DNA from: Collinsella sp.
GTDB taxonomy: Bacteria > Actinomycetota > Coriobacteriia > Coriobacteriales > Coriobacteriaceae
Reading direction: 5' to 3'
Assembly: GCA_018382295.1 (NCBI GenBank)
Contig: JAGZQF010000003.1
Coordinates: 37,010-101,009, forward strand
DNA: 64,000 nt
The stretch's first letter is position 1. Each line of letters starts with the position of its first letter. A program made the translations under genes and the position numbers. Of the stretch, positions 25,540 through 34,484 are shown piece by piece. The notes beneath the pieces were generated by a model. That model ran no database searches and was not told where the DNA came from. It worked only from the letters and a program-made list of their open reading frames with translations.

Positions 25540-27432
25540 ATGGAGATGGATGACAACAAGCGTAGACGGAATATGATCCTCTACGTGCTCATCGCCTTCG
25601 TCGTCTACCTCGTGCTCTCGACCGTTCTGTTCCCTAACATCGGTCACACGCAGCAGATTACGAAGACCGATTACTCGACGTTTGTCAAAGCGCTCGATAA
25701 GAAGAGTGTCGACAAGGTCGAGTACAACACGGACGATTACTCGATTTATTACACCAAGAAGGGCGAGGACGAGAACATCGCCTATAAGACGACCGGTGTG
25801 CCGAACGATGCGGGCTTTACCGATCGCGTGCTTGAGTCTGGCGCTTCGCTGGAGTCGGTCGTTCCCGATAAAAACTCGGGTTTGATGACCTACTACCTGC
25901 TCACGCTCATTCTTCCCATGGCGATTTTCTTCCTCATCGGTTGGTGGCTCAACCGCCGCATGAAGAAGGCTATGGGCGATGACGGCCCGTCGATGAACTT
26001 TGGCGGCGGCGGTTTTGGCGGCGGCGGACTGGGTAAGTCCGGCGCGCGCGTGATCGCCTCCAAGGACGTGGGCGTGACCTTTAAGGACGTCGCCGGCCAG
26101 GAAGAGGCCAAGGAGTCCCTCAAGGAGGTCGTCGACTTTCTGGAGAAGCCGCAGCGCTACGAGGAGATTGGCGCCAAGCTGCCGCGCGGTGCTCTCCTTG
26201 TTGGCCCTCCGGGTACCGGTAAGACCCTGCTAGCCAAGGCTGTTGCCGGCGAGGCTGGTGTTCCGTTCTTTAGCATTTCGGGTTCTGAGTTCGTCGAGAT
26301 GTTCGTCGGCCGTGGCGCCGCCAAGGTGCGTGACCTTTTTAAGCAGGCCAAGGAAAAGGCCCCGTGCATCGTGTTTATCGACGAGATCGATACCATCGGT
26401 AAGAAGCGCGATGGCGGCGGTTTTAGCGGCAACGACGAGCGTGAGCAGACGCTCAATCAGTTGCTGACCGAGATGGATGGCTTCGATAACCACAAGGGTA
26501 TCGTTGTCCTTGCCGCAACCAATCGCCCCGACAGTCTCGATCCGGCGCTGCTGCGCCCCGGTCGTTTTGACCGCCGCATCCCCGTCGAGTTGCCCGATCT
26601 GACCGGCCGTAAGAACATCCTCGAGCTTCACGCCAAGAGTGTGAAGACCGAGCCGCCGATCGATCTGACCGCGATTGCCCGCGCCACGCCCGGTGCCTCG
26701 GGCGCCGACCTGGCCAATATCATCAACGAGGGCGCCCTGCGCGCCGTTCGCGAGGGTCGCAAGCGTGCAACCCAGGACGACTTCGAGGAGTCGGTGGAGG
26801 TCGTCATTGCCGGCCAACAGCGTAAGTCCACGGTGCTTTCCGACCACGAGAAGCAGGTCGTTTCCTACCACGAGATCGGCCATGCTATCGTCGCTGCCCG
26901 CCAAAAGGGTTCCGCGCCGGTTACCAAGATCACCATCGTGCCGCGCACGAGCGGTGCTCTTGGCTATACCATGCAGGTCGAGGAGGACGAGCGCTTCCTG
27001 ACGACACGCCAGGAGGTCTTGGACAAGCTCGCCGTCTACTGCGGCGGCCGTGCGGCCGAGGAACTCATCTTTGGCGAGATGACGACCGGTGCCGCCAACG
27101 ATATCGAACAGGCCACCAAGCTTGCCCGTAACATGGTGACGCGCTTTGGTATGTCCGACGAGTTTGGCATGATGGCGCTCGGTACCGTGCAGAACGCGTA
27201 TCTCAATCAGGACACGTCGCTCACCTGCGCCCCTGGTACGGCCGAGCGTGTGGACGCGATTGTCGCTAAGCTGATCGAGGACGCGCACGATCGCGCCCTG
27301 CAGATCCTCAAGGAAAACAAGTTCAAGCTCCATGAGCTGGCTCGTTATCTGTACAAGAAGGAGACCATCACGGGTGAGGAGTTCATGAACCTCCTCACGC
27401 GCGAGAATCCGCTGATGCCCAAGCAACAGTAA
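25540..27432 (+). CDS. ftsH: ATP-dependent zinc metalloprotease FtsH
   Basis: Membrane-anchored AAA+ protease that degrades damaged membrane proteins and short-lived regulators. About 630 residues: a first membrane helix near 15-35, an extracytoplasmic domain, a second helix near 120-140, a glycine-rich linker, Walker A GPPGTGKTLLAKA, Walker B IVFIDEID, and the zinc site HEIGHAIVAA. ATG 25540 has GGAG nine bases upstream; ATG 25525 has no ribosome site and 25546 is too close to one. A strong terminator follows. Confidence 0.96.
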   Translation: MEMDDNKRRRNMILYVLIAFVVYLVLSTVLFPNIGHTQQITKTDYSTFVKALDKKSVDKVEYNTDDYSIYYTKKGEDENIAYKTTGVPNDAGFTDRVLESGASLESVVPDKNSGLMTYYLLTLILPMAIFFLIGWWLNRRMKKAMGDDGPSMNFGGGGFGGGGLGKSGARVIASKDVGVTFKDVAGQEEAKESLKEVVDFLEKPQRYEEIGAKLPRGALLVGPPGTGKTLLAKAVAGEAGVPFFSISGSEFVEMFVGRGAAKVRDLFKQAKEKAPCIVFIDEIDTIGKKRDGGGFSGNDEREQTLNQLLTEMDGFDNHKGIVVLAATNRPDSLDPALLRPGRFDRRIPVELPDLTGRKNILELHAKSVKTEPPIDLTAIARATPGASGADLANIINEGALRAVREGRKRATQDDFEESVEVVIAGQQRKSTVLSDHEKQVVSYHEIGHAIVAARQKGSAPVTKITIVPRTSGALGYTMQVEEDERFLTTRQEVLDKLAVYCGGRAAEELIFGEMTTGAANDIEQATKLARNMVTRFGMSDEFGMMALGTVQNAYLNQDTSLTCAPGTAERVDAIVAKLIEDAHDRALQILKENKFKLHELARYLYKKETITGEEFMNLLTRENPLMPKQQ

Positions 27433-27458
27433 CGCCGCGGTCGAGCCAGTAAACGCCG

Positions 27459-27497
27459 ACGCCCCATTTGAGCAGCTTTCTCAAATGGGGCGTTTTG
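27459..27497 (+). terminator. Terminator of ftsH
   Basis: A 14-bp perfect stem (ACGCCCCATTTGAG with its complement, seven-base loop) followed by TTTTGC. Confidence 0.88.
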
Positions 27498-27513
27498 CTT
27501 GAGAGGGATGGAA

Positions 27514-27969
27514 ATGAAGATCGTGGTGAGCGCCTGCTTGATGGGCGAGAGCTGCAAGTATAACGGGCTTGACAACTATCGTCGCGAGTTGGTCGAGGCC
27601 TGCGAGCGTACAGGGACTGAGGTCCTCTTGGTGTGCCCTGAGGTCTTTGGCGGCCTGCCCACGCCGCGCAGGCCGTCCGAGATTGTGAACGGCGAGGTCC
27701 GTACCTGCGAGGGTACCTCGGTCGATCGCGAGTTTCGCCTGGGCGCTCAACGTGCGCTCGACATGTGCGAGCAGGCGGGCGGCCCGTCCGAGATCGTTGC
27801 GTGCATTTTGCAGGATCGCAGTCCGTCGTGCGGCGTGGGCCATATCTACGACGGATCCTTCAGCGGCACGCTCACAACAGGTAACGGTGTCTTCGTTGAC
27901 CTGCTCCTGCGCCACGGCTACCGCGTTATCCCGGCTAGCGAGTTCGACTCGAGCATGTTACGGCAATAA
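27514..27969 (+). CDS. DUF523 family protein
   Basis: A 151-residue protein of the YbbK/DUF523 type, a small family with conserved cysteines and no firmly established role. Visible are VSACLMGESCKYNG at the start and ILQDRSPSCGVGHIYDGSF in the middle; these cysteine motifs suggest a metal or thiol site. ATG 27514 follows GAGAGGG by six bases; ATG 27508 is too close. It lies alone between two terminators, so it is a single-gene unit. Confidence 0.85.
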   Translation: MKIVVSACLMGESCKYNGLDNYRRELVEACERTGTEVLLVCPEVFGGLPTPRRPSEIVNGEVRTCEGTSVDREFRLGAQRALDMCEQAGGPSEIVACILQDRSPSCGVGHIYDGSFSGTLTTGNGVFVDLLLRHGYRVIPASEFDSSMLRQ

Positions 27970-28009
27970 AAAACCGCCACAAAGGTATTGTCCCCTTTGT
28001 GGCGGTTTT
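27970..28009. terminator. Bidirectional terminator between convergent genes
   Basis: AAAACCGCCACAAAGG and its complement form a 16-bp stem with a TATTGTCC loop, flanked by A and T runs so that it can end transcription from both sides. It shares the CAAAGG and GTCCCC blocks with the terminator at 35789-35830. Confidence 0.85.
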
Positions 28010-28015
28010 GGTCGG

Positions 28016-29104
28016 TTAGGCCAGGATAGAATGGCCGTAGGCGTTGGCGGCCTTGATGGCGGCGGCGAACTTTTCGTCGGTGAAGGGCTCCGGGTTGCCT
28101 TGCTTCCACTCGTTGGTGGCGTGCGCGTATTCGCACAGGGCCGGGATATCTGCCTCGGTAAGGCCAACCTGCTCAAGCGTTACGGGCAGCCCCATCTGCT
28201 TGTTAAAGGCGGCGTAGCGCTCAAGGTTCTCGGTATCGCCCGTATAGGCAAACAGTACCAGCACGCCCAGGCTCACGACCTCGCCATGCAGGTAGGTGCC
28301 CTCACGCGGAATGCTGCAGGTGGCGTTGTAGAACGCGTGCGCCACGCTCGAGTTGTAGTAATAATCGTTCTGGTTGGTCAGGTTCGAGACATAGCCCGTG
28401 TTGACAACGATGTCGAGCGCGATCTGCTTGACGGCCTCGCTCGACAGATTCTGGCGCACATCCTCAAGACCCTGCACACCATAGGTAAACAGCGGCTCGG
28501 AGCAGGTGTGGGCGAGTGCCAGGCCAAGACCGGCGGTGTGCTCCAAATTACCGGCGCTCGTGGCGTACTCGACCTCGGGCTGCTTGGACAGGGCGTCGCC
28601 CACGCCGGCCCAGAAGTACTCTGCTGGCGCCTCGGCGATGATCTTGGGGTTGATGAAGATGTGCGCGGGGCGGTTGGGGTACGAATAGCCCTCGAGCGAG
28701 CCGTCGTCGTTGTAGACAACGGCAATGGCGGTCGCGGCGGAGCAGTTGGAGCAGATCGTCGGCACGGTAAAGACGATCTTCTTGAGCTCGATTGCCGCTG
28801 TCTTGACGGTGTCGAGTGCCTTGCCGCCGCCACAGGCGATAAGCACGTCGGCTTCCTGGCAGGCGGGGGAGTTTACGACCTTGGCGATATTGGCACGCGT
28901 ACTGTTGGTACCGTAGACGCGCGTCTCCAGGACCTCGACATCGGTACCTTCAAGTGCCGCCTCGATTCCCGGCAGCGCCGCAGCCAGGGCTCGCTTGCCG
29001 CCAATGATGGCGACTTTCTTCGCGCCGTACTCCGCCAGTGCAGTTGGCAGCTTGGTAAAGCAATCCTCGCCAACGGTGTAGTCGCTCATTCCAATTGTGC
29101 GCAT
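28016..29104 (-). CDS. Iron-containing alcohol dehydrogenase, glycerol dehydrogenase-like
   Basis: A 362-residue NAD-dependent dehydrogenase of the GldA branch. The dinucleotide site is ADVLIACGGGKALDTVK. Metal ligands appear as the Asp in WAGVGDALSK and the His residues in SSVAHAFYNA and YLHGEVVSLG. Glycerol or another polyol may be oxidised to a ketone; the substrate cannot be told from sequence. ATG 29104 has AAGAAGG just upstream. It ends at a shared bidirectional terminator and starts divergently from the ileS leader. Confidence 0.85.
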   Translation of the reverse strand: MRTIGMSDYTVGEDCFTKLPTALAEYGAKKVAIIGGKRALAAALPGIEAALEGTDVEVLETRVYGTNSTRANIAKVVNSPACQEADVLIACGGGKALDTVKTAAIELKKIVFTVPTICSNCSAATAIAVVYNDDGSLEGYSYPNRPAHIFINPKIIAEAPAEYFWAGVGDALSKQPEVEYATSAGNLEHTAGLGLALAHTCSEPLFTYGVQGLEDVRQNLSSEAVKQIALDIVVNTGYVSNLTNQNDYYYNSSVAHAFYNATCSIPREGTYLHGEVVSLGVLVLFAYTGDTENLERYAAFNKQMGLPVTLEQVGLTEADIPALCEYAHATNEWKQGNPEPFTDEKFAAAIKAANAYGHSILA

Positions 29105-29225
29105 AGCAGCCTTCTTTCGTTCGATAAAGTGCTTTCAGGTATTTTGCTCCTAGTGAAGGCTTGTAATAGCGAGAAATTTCGAACGTATAAAACCAGTGTT
29201 GAGGGTTTTTTGCCGACGCGGAACG

Positions 29226-29234
29226 TGCTAGCAT
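29226..29234 (+). promoter_or_regulatory. Extended -10 promoter of the ileS leader
   Basis: TGCTAGCAT lies just before the first T-box stem and would start transcription near 29241, giving a leader of about 350 bases. Confidence 0.45.
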
Positions 29235-29240
29235 ACACCG

Positions 29241-29547
29241 CATAAGCGTTGATGGGGACGAGTAGTCGGCCGTCCGCATGCTACAGAGAGCGGGAAGCGC
29301 TGAGAACCCGTGCATGCGACCGATGAAAATCACCCCGGAGCTGCGGTCCCAACGGACGTGCCGCGCAGACACGTCTTAGTAGATATCGCCGAGATGGTCG
29401 TCGATACAGGCCAGCCGAGTAACGGATGCGAGCGCGCGAATACGCGGGCGAGGGCATCTAAGCTGGGTGGTTAAACGAAGAGCTTTTGCGGGCGTACAGC
29501 TCGTTTTGTGGCGCTTCGTCCCAGCTTGTAGGGACGGGCGCTTTTTT
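29241..29547 (+). ncRNA. T-box leader (tRNA-Ile sensing) of ileS
   Basis: Senses uncharged tRNA-Ile and controls ileS. Stem I opens with GGGG at 29254 and closes with CCCC at 29333; its internal loop has AGTA on one side and GAAAATCA on the other, presenting an ATC isoleucine specifier at 29329-29331. The T-box bulge TGGGTGG is at 29464-29470. A terminator follows at 29511-29547: GCGCTTCGTCCC pairs with GGGACGGGCGC before a run of six T. The presence of a real terminator points to transcriptional control, unlike the translational ileS T-boxes of many other actinobacteria. Confidence 0.88.
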
Positions 29548-29590
29548 GGTGCCCAACGGGCGTGTGCGCCCATGACATGAAAGGGGTACC

Positions 29591-32392
29591 GTGGCAAACG
29601 AGTACAAGCAGACGATGAATCTGCCCAAGACCGGTTTTCCCATGCGTGCCGGTCTTTCCAAGTCCGAGCCCAAGCGACTCAAGGACTGGCAGGACAACAA
29701 GGTCTACGAGCAGGTTCTGAAGAAGAACGAGGGTCACAAGAAGTTCGTGCTGCACGACGGTCCTCCGTACGCCAACGGCCCGATTCACATCGGCCATGCC
29801 ATGAACAAGATCTCCAAGGACATGATCAACCGTTACTGGATGATGCAGGGCTATGAGGTTCCCTATGTTCCCGGTTGGGACTGCCATGGCCAGCCGATCG
29901 AGCATAAGGTCGAGGAGAAGCTCGGCACCGAGAAGTTCAACCAGACCTCCACGGCTAAGATCCGTGAGCTTTGCAATAAGTTCGCTGTCGAGAACATCGA
30001 GCTGCAGAAGGCCGGCTTCCGTCGCCTGGGCGTGCTCGGCGATTGGGACAACCCCTATCTGACGCTCTATCACCAGCATGACGCCGCCGACATCGAGGTT
30101 TTCAAGGCCATGTTCGACAAGGGCATGATCTATCGCGGTCACAAGCCCGTCCACTGGTGCAAGCACTGCCATACCGCACTTGCTGAGGCCGAGATTGAGT
30201 ACTCCGACGAGACGAGCCCGTCCATCTTCGTGCGCTTTGAGATGACCTCCAAGCCCGCCGGCCTCGAGAACTTCGACGGCCCGGTTGACTTTATCATCTG
30301 GACGACCACGCCGTGGACCATCCCCTCCGACCAGGCAGTTTCTCTCAAGCCCGGTGCCGCCTACGTCGCCGTTGAGCACGACGGCCGCGCCGAGGTCATG
30401 CTCGAGGACCTAGCTCCCAAGTGCTGCGAGGAGTTTGGCTGGGAGTACACCCCGGTTGTGGTCGACGGCAAGCCCTATGTGGTTCCCGCCGAGACCTTCC
30501 ATCACATTCACTATAAGCAGCCGATCTTTGACGGTGTCGAGGGCGTTGCGCTGTTGGCCGATTACGTCGGTGTCGATGACGGTACCGGTATCGTCCACAA
30601 CTCGCCCGGTCACGGCGTCGACGACTACTTCGCCTGCCTCAAGGAGGGCATCACCGACATTTGCATGCCGGTCGATGACGACGGCAAGTTCTACACCGGC
30701 GAGGAGTTTGGCACCGGCGGCCCCTTCAGCGGCATGGATACCGACGAGGCCAACCCGCACATCATCGAGTTCCTGCGCGAGCGCGGCACCCTGGTCCTCG
30801 AGAAGAAGATCACGCACAGCTATCCGCACTGCTGGCGCTGCAAGCACCCGGTGCTCTTCCGTGCTACCGACCAGTGGTTTGTCTCGATGGACAAGACTGG
30901 TTTGCGCGAGCAGGCTGGTAAGGAGGTTCGCGAGAACGTCAAGTGGTATCCGGCTCACGCCGCCAACCGCATCGGCGCCATGGTTGAGCAGCGTCCCGAC
31001 TGGTGCATCAGCCGTCAGCGCAACTGGGGCGTGCCTATCCCCAGCTACACCTGTGCCGACTGCGGCGAGAAGGTCATGAACGACGCTACGCTCGACGCCG
31101 TCATCAAGCTCTTCCACGAGAAGGGCTCCGACGCCTGGTTCACCGACGCTCCCGAGAGCTACCTGGGCGAGGCCTGCGTCTGCCCCAAGTGCGGCGGCCA
31201 TCACCTCAAGGCCGATAAGGACATCCTCGACGTGTGGTGGGATTCCGGCGTCTCCTGGAAGGCCGTCTGCGAGTACCGTCCCGAGCTGGAGTATCCGGCG
31301 GATGTGTACCTCGAGGGCTCCGACCAGCATCGCGGTTGGTTCCAGAGCTCGCTGCTCACTTCGGTGGGCGCCAACGGCCATGCTCCCTACAAGGCGGTCG
31401 TCTCGCAGGGCTTCACGCTCGACGGCCAGGGCCGCAAGATGTCCAAGTCGCTCGGCAACGTCATCGACCCCAATAAGGTCTGTGACGAGATGGGCGCCGA
31501 CATCATCCGCCTGTGGGTTGCTTCCGTTGACACCAGCTCCGACGTGTCCATCGACCACGAGATTCTTGCCCGTACGTCCGATGCCTACCGTCGTTTCCGC
31601 AACACGCTGCGCTTCCTGCTTTCCGAGCTCGAGGGCCAGTTTGAGCCTGAGACCGACGGTGTCGCCTTTGCCGACCTGCTGCCGCTCGACAAGCTCATGG
31701 TTGCCCGTCTGACCCAGGTTCAGGCCGAGGTCGACGACGCTTACTCTTGCTACGAGTTCCCGCGCGCTTACCGTGCGCTTTATGACTTCGTGGTTACCGA
31801 GCTTTCCAACGTGTATCTCGACGCCCTGAAGGACCGCCTGTACTGCGACAAGCCTGGCTCGCTCGAGCGCCGCAGCGCCCAGACCGTGCTGGCCGAGCTC
31901 TTCTCGATGCTCATGCGCGATCTGCAGCCGATTTTGTCCTACACCGTCGACGAGGCCATGGCCTACGCGCCTGCCGGCTGCGTCGACCACCAGAAGTACG
32001 CCGCGCTGCTCGATTGGTATAAGTCGCCTATCACGGTCGACGAGGCCAATGAGTTCGAGGGCGTGCTCGAGGCTTCACTCGAGCTCCGTAGCGCCGTGAC
32101 CAAGGCCCTTGAGGATGCCCGCTCCGTCGGCACCTTCACTAAGAGCCAGCAGGTCCGCGTCAAGGCGGTCGTTCCCGCCGAGATGTACGCGCTGCTGACC
32201 GGCGACAAGGCGGTCGACCTGGCCGAGTTCTACATCGTTTCCGATGTTGAGCTGACCCAGGGCGAGGAGCTCTCCGTTGCCATCGAGGCTGCCGAGGGCG
32301 AGTGCTGCGACCGTTGCTGGAATTACCGCACCACCGTCGGCGAGTACAACGGTCACGCACATATCTGCAAGCGCTGCGCTGACGCGCTGTAG
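29591..32392 (+). CDS. ileS: Isoleucyl-tRNA synthetase
   Basis: Charges tRNA-Ile with isoleucine. The 933-residue class I synthetase has the HIGH motif in ANGPIHIGHAM at residues 66-69, the editing (CP1) domain with TTTPWTIPS, the GRKMSKSLGN motif, the anticodon-binding domain and a C-terminal zinc finger (CCDRCW, CKRC). Start GTG 29591 after AAAGGGG. Its expression is governed by the T-box just upstream. The stop codon lies inside a 15-bp hairpin. Confidence 0.97.
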   Translation: MANEYKQTMNLPKTGFPMRAGLSKSEPKRLKDWQDNKVYEQVLKKNEGHKKFVLHDGPPYANGPIHIGHAMNKISKDMINRYWMMQGYEVPYVPGWDCHGQPIEHKVEEKLGTEKFNQTSTAKIRELCNKFAVENIELQKAGFRRLGVLGDWDNPYLTLYHQHDAADIEVFKAMFDKGMIYRGHKPVHWCKHCHTALAEAEIEYSDETSPSIFVRFEMTSKPAGLENFDGPVDFIIWTTTPWTIPSDQAVSLKPGAAYVAVEHDGRAEVMLEDLAPKCCEEFGWEYTPVVVDGKPYVVPAETFHHIHYKQPIFDGVEGVALLADYVGVDDGTGIVHNSPGHGVDDYFACLKEGITDICMPVDDDGKFYTGEEFGTGGPFSGMDTDEANPHIIEFLRERGTLVLEKKITHSYPHCWRCKHPVLFRATDQWFVSMDKTGLREQAGKEVRENVKWYPAHAANRIGAMVEQRPDWCISRQRNWGVPIPSYTCADCGEKVMNDATLDAVIKLFHEKGSDAWFTDAPESYLGEACVCPKCGGHHLKADKDILDVWWDSGVSWKAVCEYRPELEYPADVYLEGSDQHRGWFQSSLLTSVGANGHAPYKAVVSQGFTLDGQGRKMSKSLGNVIDPNKVCDEMGADIIRLWVASVDTSSDVSIDHEILARTSDAYRRFRNTLRFLLSELEGQFEPETDGVAFADLLPLDKLMVARLTQVQAEVDDAYSCYEFPRAYRALYDFVVTELSNVYLDALKDRLYCDKPGSLERRSAQTVLAELFSMLMRDLQPILSYTVDEAMAYAPAGCVDHQKYAALLDWYKSPITVDEANEFEGVLEASLELRSAVTKALEDARSVGTFTKSQQVRVKAVVPAEMYALLTGDKAVDLAEFYIVSDVELTQGEELSVAIEAAEGECCDRCWNYRTTVGEYNGHAHICKRCADAL

Positions 32393-32422
32393 GTTACGGC
32401 GTTCGTAGAACGCCGTAACCTA
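32390..32422 (+). repeat. 15-bp hairpin over the ileS stop codon
   Basis: TAGGTTACGGCGTTC is followed by a GTA loop and its exact complement. No T run follows. It may stabilise the 3' end of the mRNA, or be an inserted repeat that supplied the stop codon. Confidence 0.6.
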
Positions 32423-32432
32423 CCGACGCTGC

Positions 32433-32530
32433 AAACGCTCCTAAGCGGCAATCTGACGTTCAATCGTCGGTCGCGTACCAAAGTACGCTTCCCTCCTCTT
32501 TCACGTCACCTTGCTCGCTTAGGGACGTTT
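32433..32530. repeat. Long imperfect inverted repeat after ileS
   Basis: CTAAGCG (32441) and CGCTTAG (32516), GCAA and TTGC, TGACGT and ACGTCA pair around a central hairpin GCGTAC-CAAA-GTACGC at 32473-32488. It has no coding content and no T-rich tail. The about 400-base gap between ileS and lspA is largely this and the next palindrome. Confidence 0.55.
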
Positions 32531-32568
32531 TCGCTGTTGATGACGGTAATGCGGCGTTTCTATGGACC

Positions 32569-32624
32569 TAGTCGTTGGGGACGTTCTTAAACGACTAGTC
32601 AAACAAGAACGTCCCCAACGACTA
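32569..32624. repeat. 56-base palindromic intergenic element, copy 2
   Basis: The left arm TAGTCGTTGGGGACGTTCTT is identical to copy 1 at 4560, and the right arm at 32605-32624 is its exact complement. The inner 16 bases are again partly symmetric (GACTAGTC). Same length as copy 1, about 28 kb away. Confidence 0.75.
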
Positions 32625-32789
32625 CCTGTGTCATATTTAAGCGGCATTCTTTTTTTCGGAATGTCGCTTTCGTTTTGTGCTGGTTATTTCGCTTGCGTTG
32701 GTGGATATGTCGTGCGCTCTGCGTATGGCAATATAAGATGGTTAATTGCGTTCAACGGAATCCGATTGTTCTGAGGGCAGGGGATTGAT

Positions 32790-33389
32790 TTGGGTCGTAC
32801 TGGGGATATGACGCCGCCTTTGGGTTGGCGGTTGGGTGTTGCTGGTGGGGTGGCGCTGGTTGTGCTGCTTGTTGACCAGTTGACCAAGCTTGCGGTTCGT
32901 GCCGTGGGCGATGCACTGCATGTGACCGTCATCCCCGGCGTGATCGACTTCCTGTTTGTCCGCAATATCGGCGCTGCCTTTAGCATGGGCGAGGGGCATG
33001 GCATCGCGTTTGCCGTGCTGGCGCTGGCGGTCATTGTCGCTATTGCCGTGTACCTCGTTCGTGCACCTCAGCTCGCCCATCTTGAGGTTGTGGGCATGGC
33101 GATGGTTGCGGGCGGTGCTATCGGCAACGCTATCGATCGTTTGGCCTTTGGCTTCGTGACCGATTTTATTGCCACCACCTTCATCGACTTTCCCGTCTTC
33201 AATGTGGCCGATATCGGCATTACGGTCGGTGTTGTGCTGGCGCTTATCGGTTACATTTTCTTGAGTCCCGCCGCTCGCGAGGTCGATGCGACTGCTGAGC
33301 TCAATGCCCGTGATGAGGCCCGCGCTAAGCGCAAAGCCAAGCAGCGTGGGGAGCGTGCCCGCAAGATTCGCGAAAGGAATGAGCGTTAA
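32790..33389 (+). CDS. lspA: Lipoprotein signal peptidase
   Basis: Aspartic membrane protease that cleaves the signal peptide of prolipoproteins. The 199-residue protein has four hydrophobic segments and the two catalytic aspartates in GNAIDRL and FNVADIGI, with the conserved VDQLTK near the start. The C-terminus has a basic tail (RAKRKAKQRGERARK). TTG 32790 is favoured by AGGGG six bases upstream; ATG 32808 is an alternative. The pseudouridine synthase gene starts on its last base. Confidence 0.94.
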   Translation: MGRTGDMTPPLGWRLGVAGGVALVVLLVDQLTKLAVRAVGDALHVTVIPGVIDFLFVRNIGAAFSMGEGHGIAFAVLALAVIVAIAVYLVRAPQLAHLEVVGMAMVAGGAIGNAIDRLAFGFVTDFIATTFIDFPVFNVADIGITVGVVLALIGYIFLSPAAREVDATAELNARDEARAKRKAKQRGERARKIRERNER

Positions 33390-34402
33390 TGGCCGACATC
33401 CATATTCTTGTTGCCGACGATTGCTCTGGCCAGCGTCTCGACGCCTTTCTGGGTGCCAACGACGGCTGCCCCACGCGCTCTGCCTGCGCGCATTTGATCG
33501 AGGGCGGCGCCGTAATCGTGAACGGCGAGACCTGTCTGTCAAAAAAGTATGCCGTACGCGCCGGTGACCGCATCTCGGTCGACCTGCCCGAGCCGCACGA
33601 TCCCACCGATGTGATTCCCGAGGCCATCCCGCTCGACATTCGCTATGAGGACGACTATCTCATTGTGCTCTCCAAGCAGCGCGGGCTGGTGTGCCATCCC
33701 GCCCACGGCCACGAGAGCGGCACGCTTGCGAACGCCTTGGTCTACCACTGCGGTATCGATCATCTTGGTACCGTGCAGGGTGAGGACCGCCCCGGCATCG
33801 TGCATCGCCTGGATCGCGATACCTCGGGCCTTATGCTCGCGGCAAAAGACGACGACACCCAGCGCGCGCTTCAAAATCTCATTCGCACGCGTACGCTCGA
33901 CCGCCGCTATATCACGCTTGTCCACGGGCACATCGCCATGGACGAGGGCACCATCAATACCGGTATTGCCCGATCGACGCGCGACCGTGTCAAGATGGCG
34001 GTTTCTGACGATCCTTTCGCCCGCCAGGCCATTACGACCTTTAAGGTCCTCGAGCGCTTCGATTCCATGCGTTTTGACGACGGCTATACGCTCGTTGAGT
34101 GCCATCTGTTTACCGGTCGCACGCACCAGATTCGCGTGCATATGCGTCATATCAACCACGCCTGCGTGGGCGATCCACTCTACGGCAAGTGCGATGCGCG
34201 CGCCGACCAGGGCCTGACCAGGCAGTTCCTTCATTCCTGGCGCGTGGCGTTCGACCATCCCGTGACGGGGGAGCGCATTGAGTGCCGCGACGAGTTGCCG
34301 TGGGATCTCGCTGCGGTTCTCGACGATCTGGCTCCGCGCTCGCTCGGTCGCACGGCCGTTGGAGATGAAATCGTTCCGCAGCTCGGTCTTCTCGAAGCCT
34401 AG
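33389..34402 (+). CDS. RluA/RluD family pseudouridine synthase
   Basis: Converts uridines in rRNA to pseudouridine. The 337-residue protein has an N-terminal S4 RNA-binding domain (RSACAHLIEGGAVIVNG), the catalytic motif HRLDRDTSGL with the essential Asp, and the downstream TGRTHQIRVHM. This architecture and the pairing with lspA are typical of RluD-type enzymes of Gram-positive bacteria. Its ATG shares the last base of lspA, so the two genes form one unit. Confidence 0.92.
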   Translation: MADIHILVADDCSGQRLDAFLGANDGCPTRSACAHLIEGGAVIVNGETCLSKKYAVRAGDRISVDLPEPHDPTDVIPEAIPLDIRYEDDYLIVLSKQRGLVCHPAHGHESGTLANALVYHCGIDHLGTVQGEDRPGIVHRLDRDTSGLMLAAKDDDTQRALQNLIRTRTLDRRYITLVHGHIAMDEGTINTGIARSTRDRVKMAVSDDPFARQAITTFKVLERFDSMRFDDGYTLVECHLFTGRTHQIRVHMRHINHACVGDPLYGKCDARADQGLTRQFLHSWRVAFDHPVTGERIECRDELPWDLAAVLDDLAPRSLGRTAVGDEIVPQLGLLEA

Positions 34403-34420
34403 CCAGTATTAGGTGGTTTC

Positions 34421-34447
34421 TTGAACTCGGTAAGCCTGCGGTAAGAT
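34421..34447 (+). promoter_or_regulatory. Candidate promoter of the glycosyltransferase gene
   Basis: TTGAAC at 34421-34426 and TAAGAT at 34442-34447 are 15 bases apart, slightly short, 38 bases before the ATG. Confidence 0.35.
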
Positions 34448-34484
34448 ATACGATTGTTTACGTTACGCGTTGCTGGGAGCCTGC

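Noticed and set aside
27752..29245. 497-codon open frame on the plus strand
   Set aside because: Antisense to the glycerol-dehydrogenase-like gene and overlapping the DUF523 gene.
32562..32774. 70-codon open frame with a hydrophobic stretch
   Set aside because: It begins inside a palindromic element, has no ribosome site and no recognisable family.
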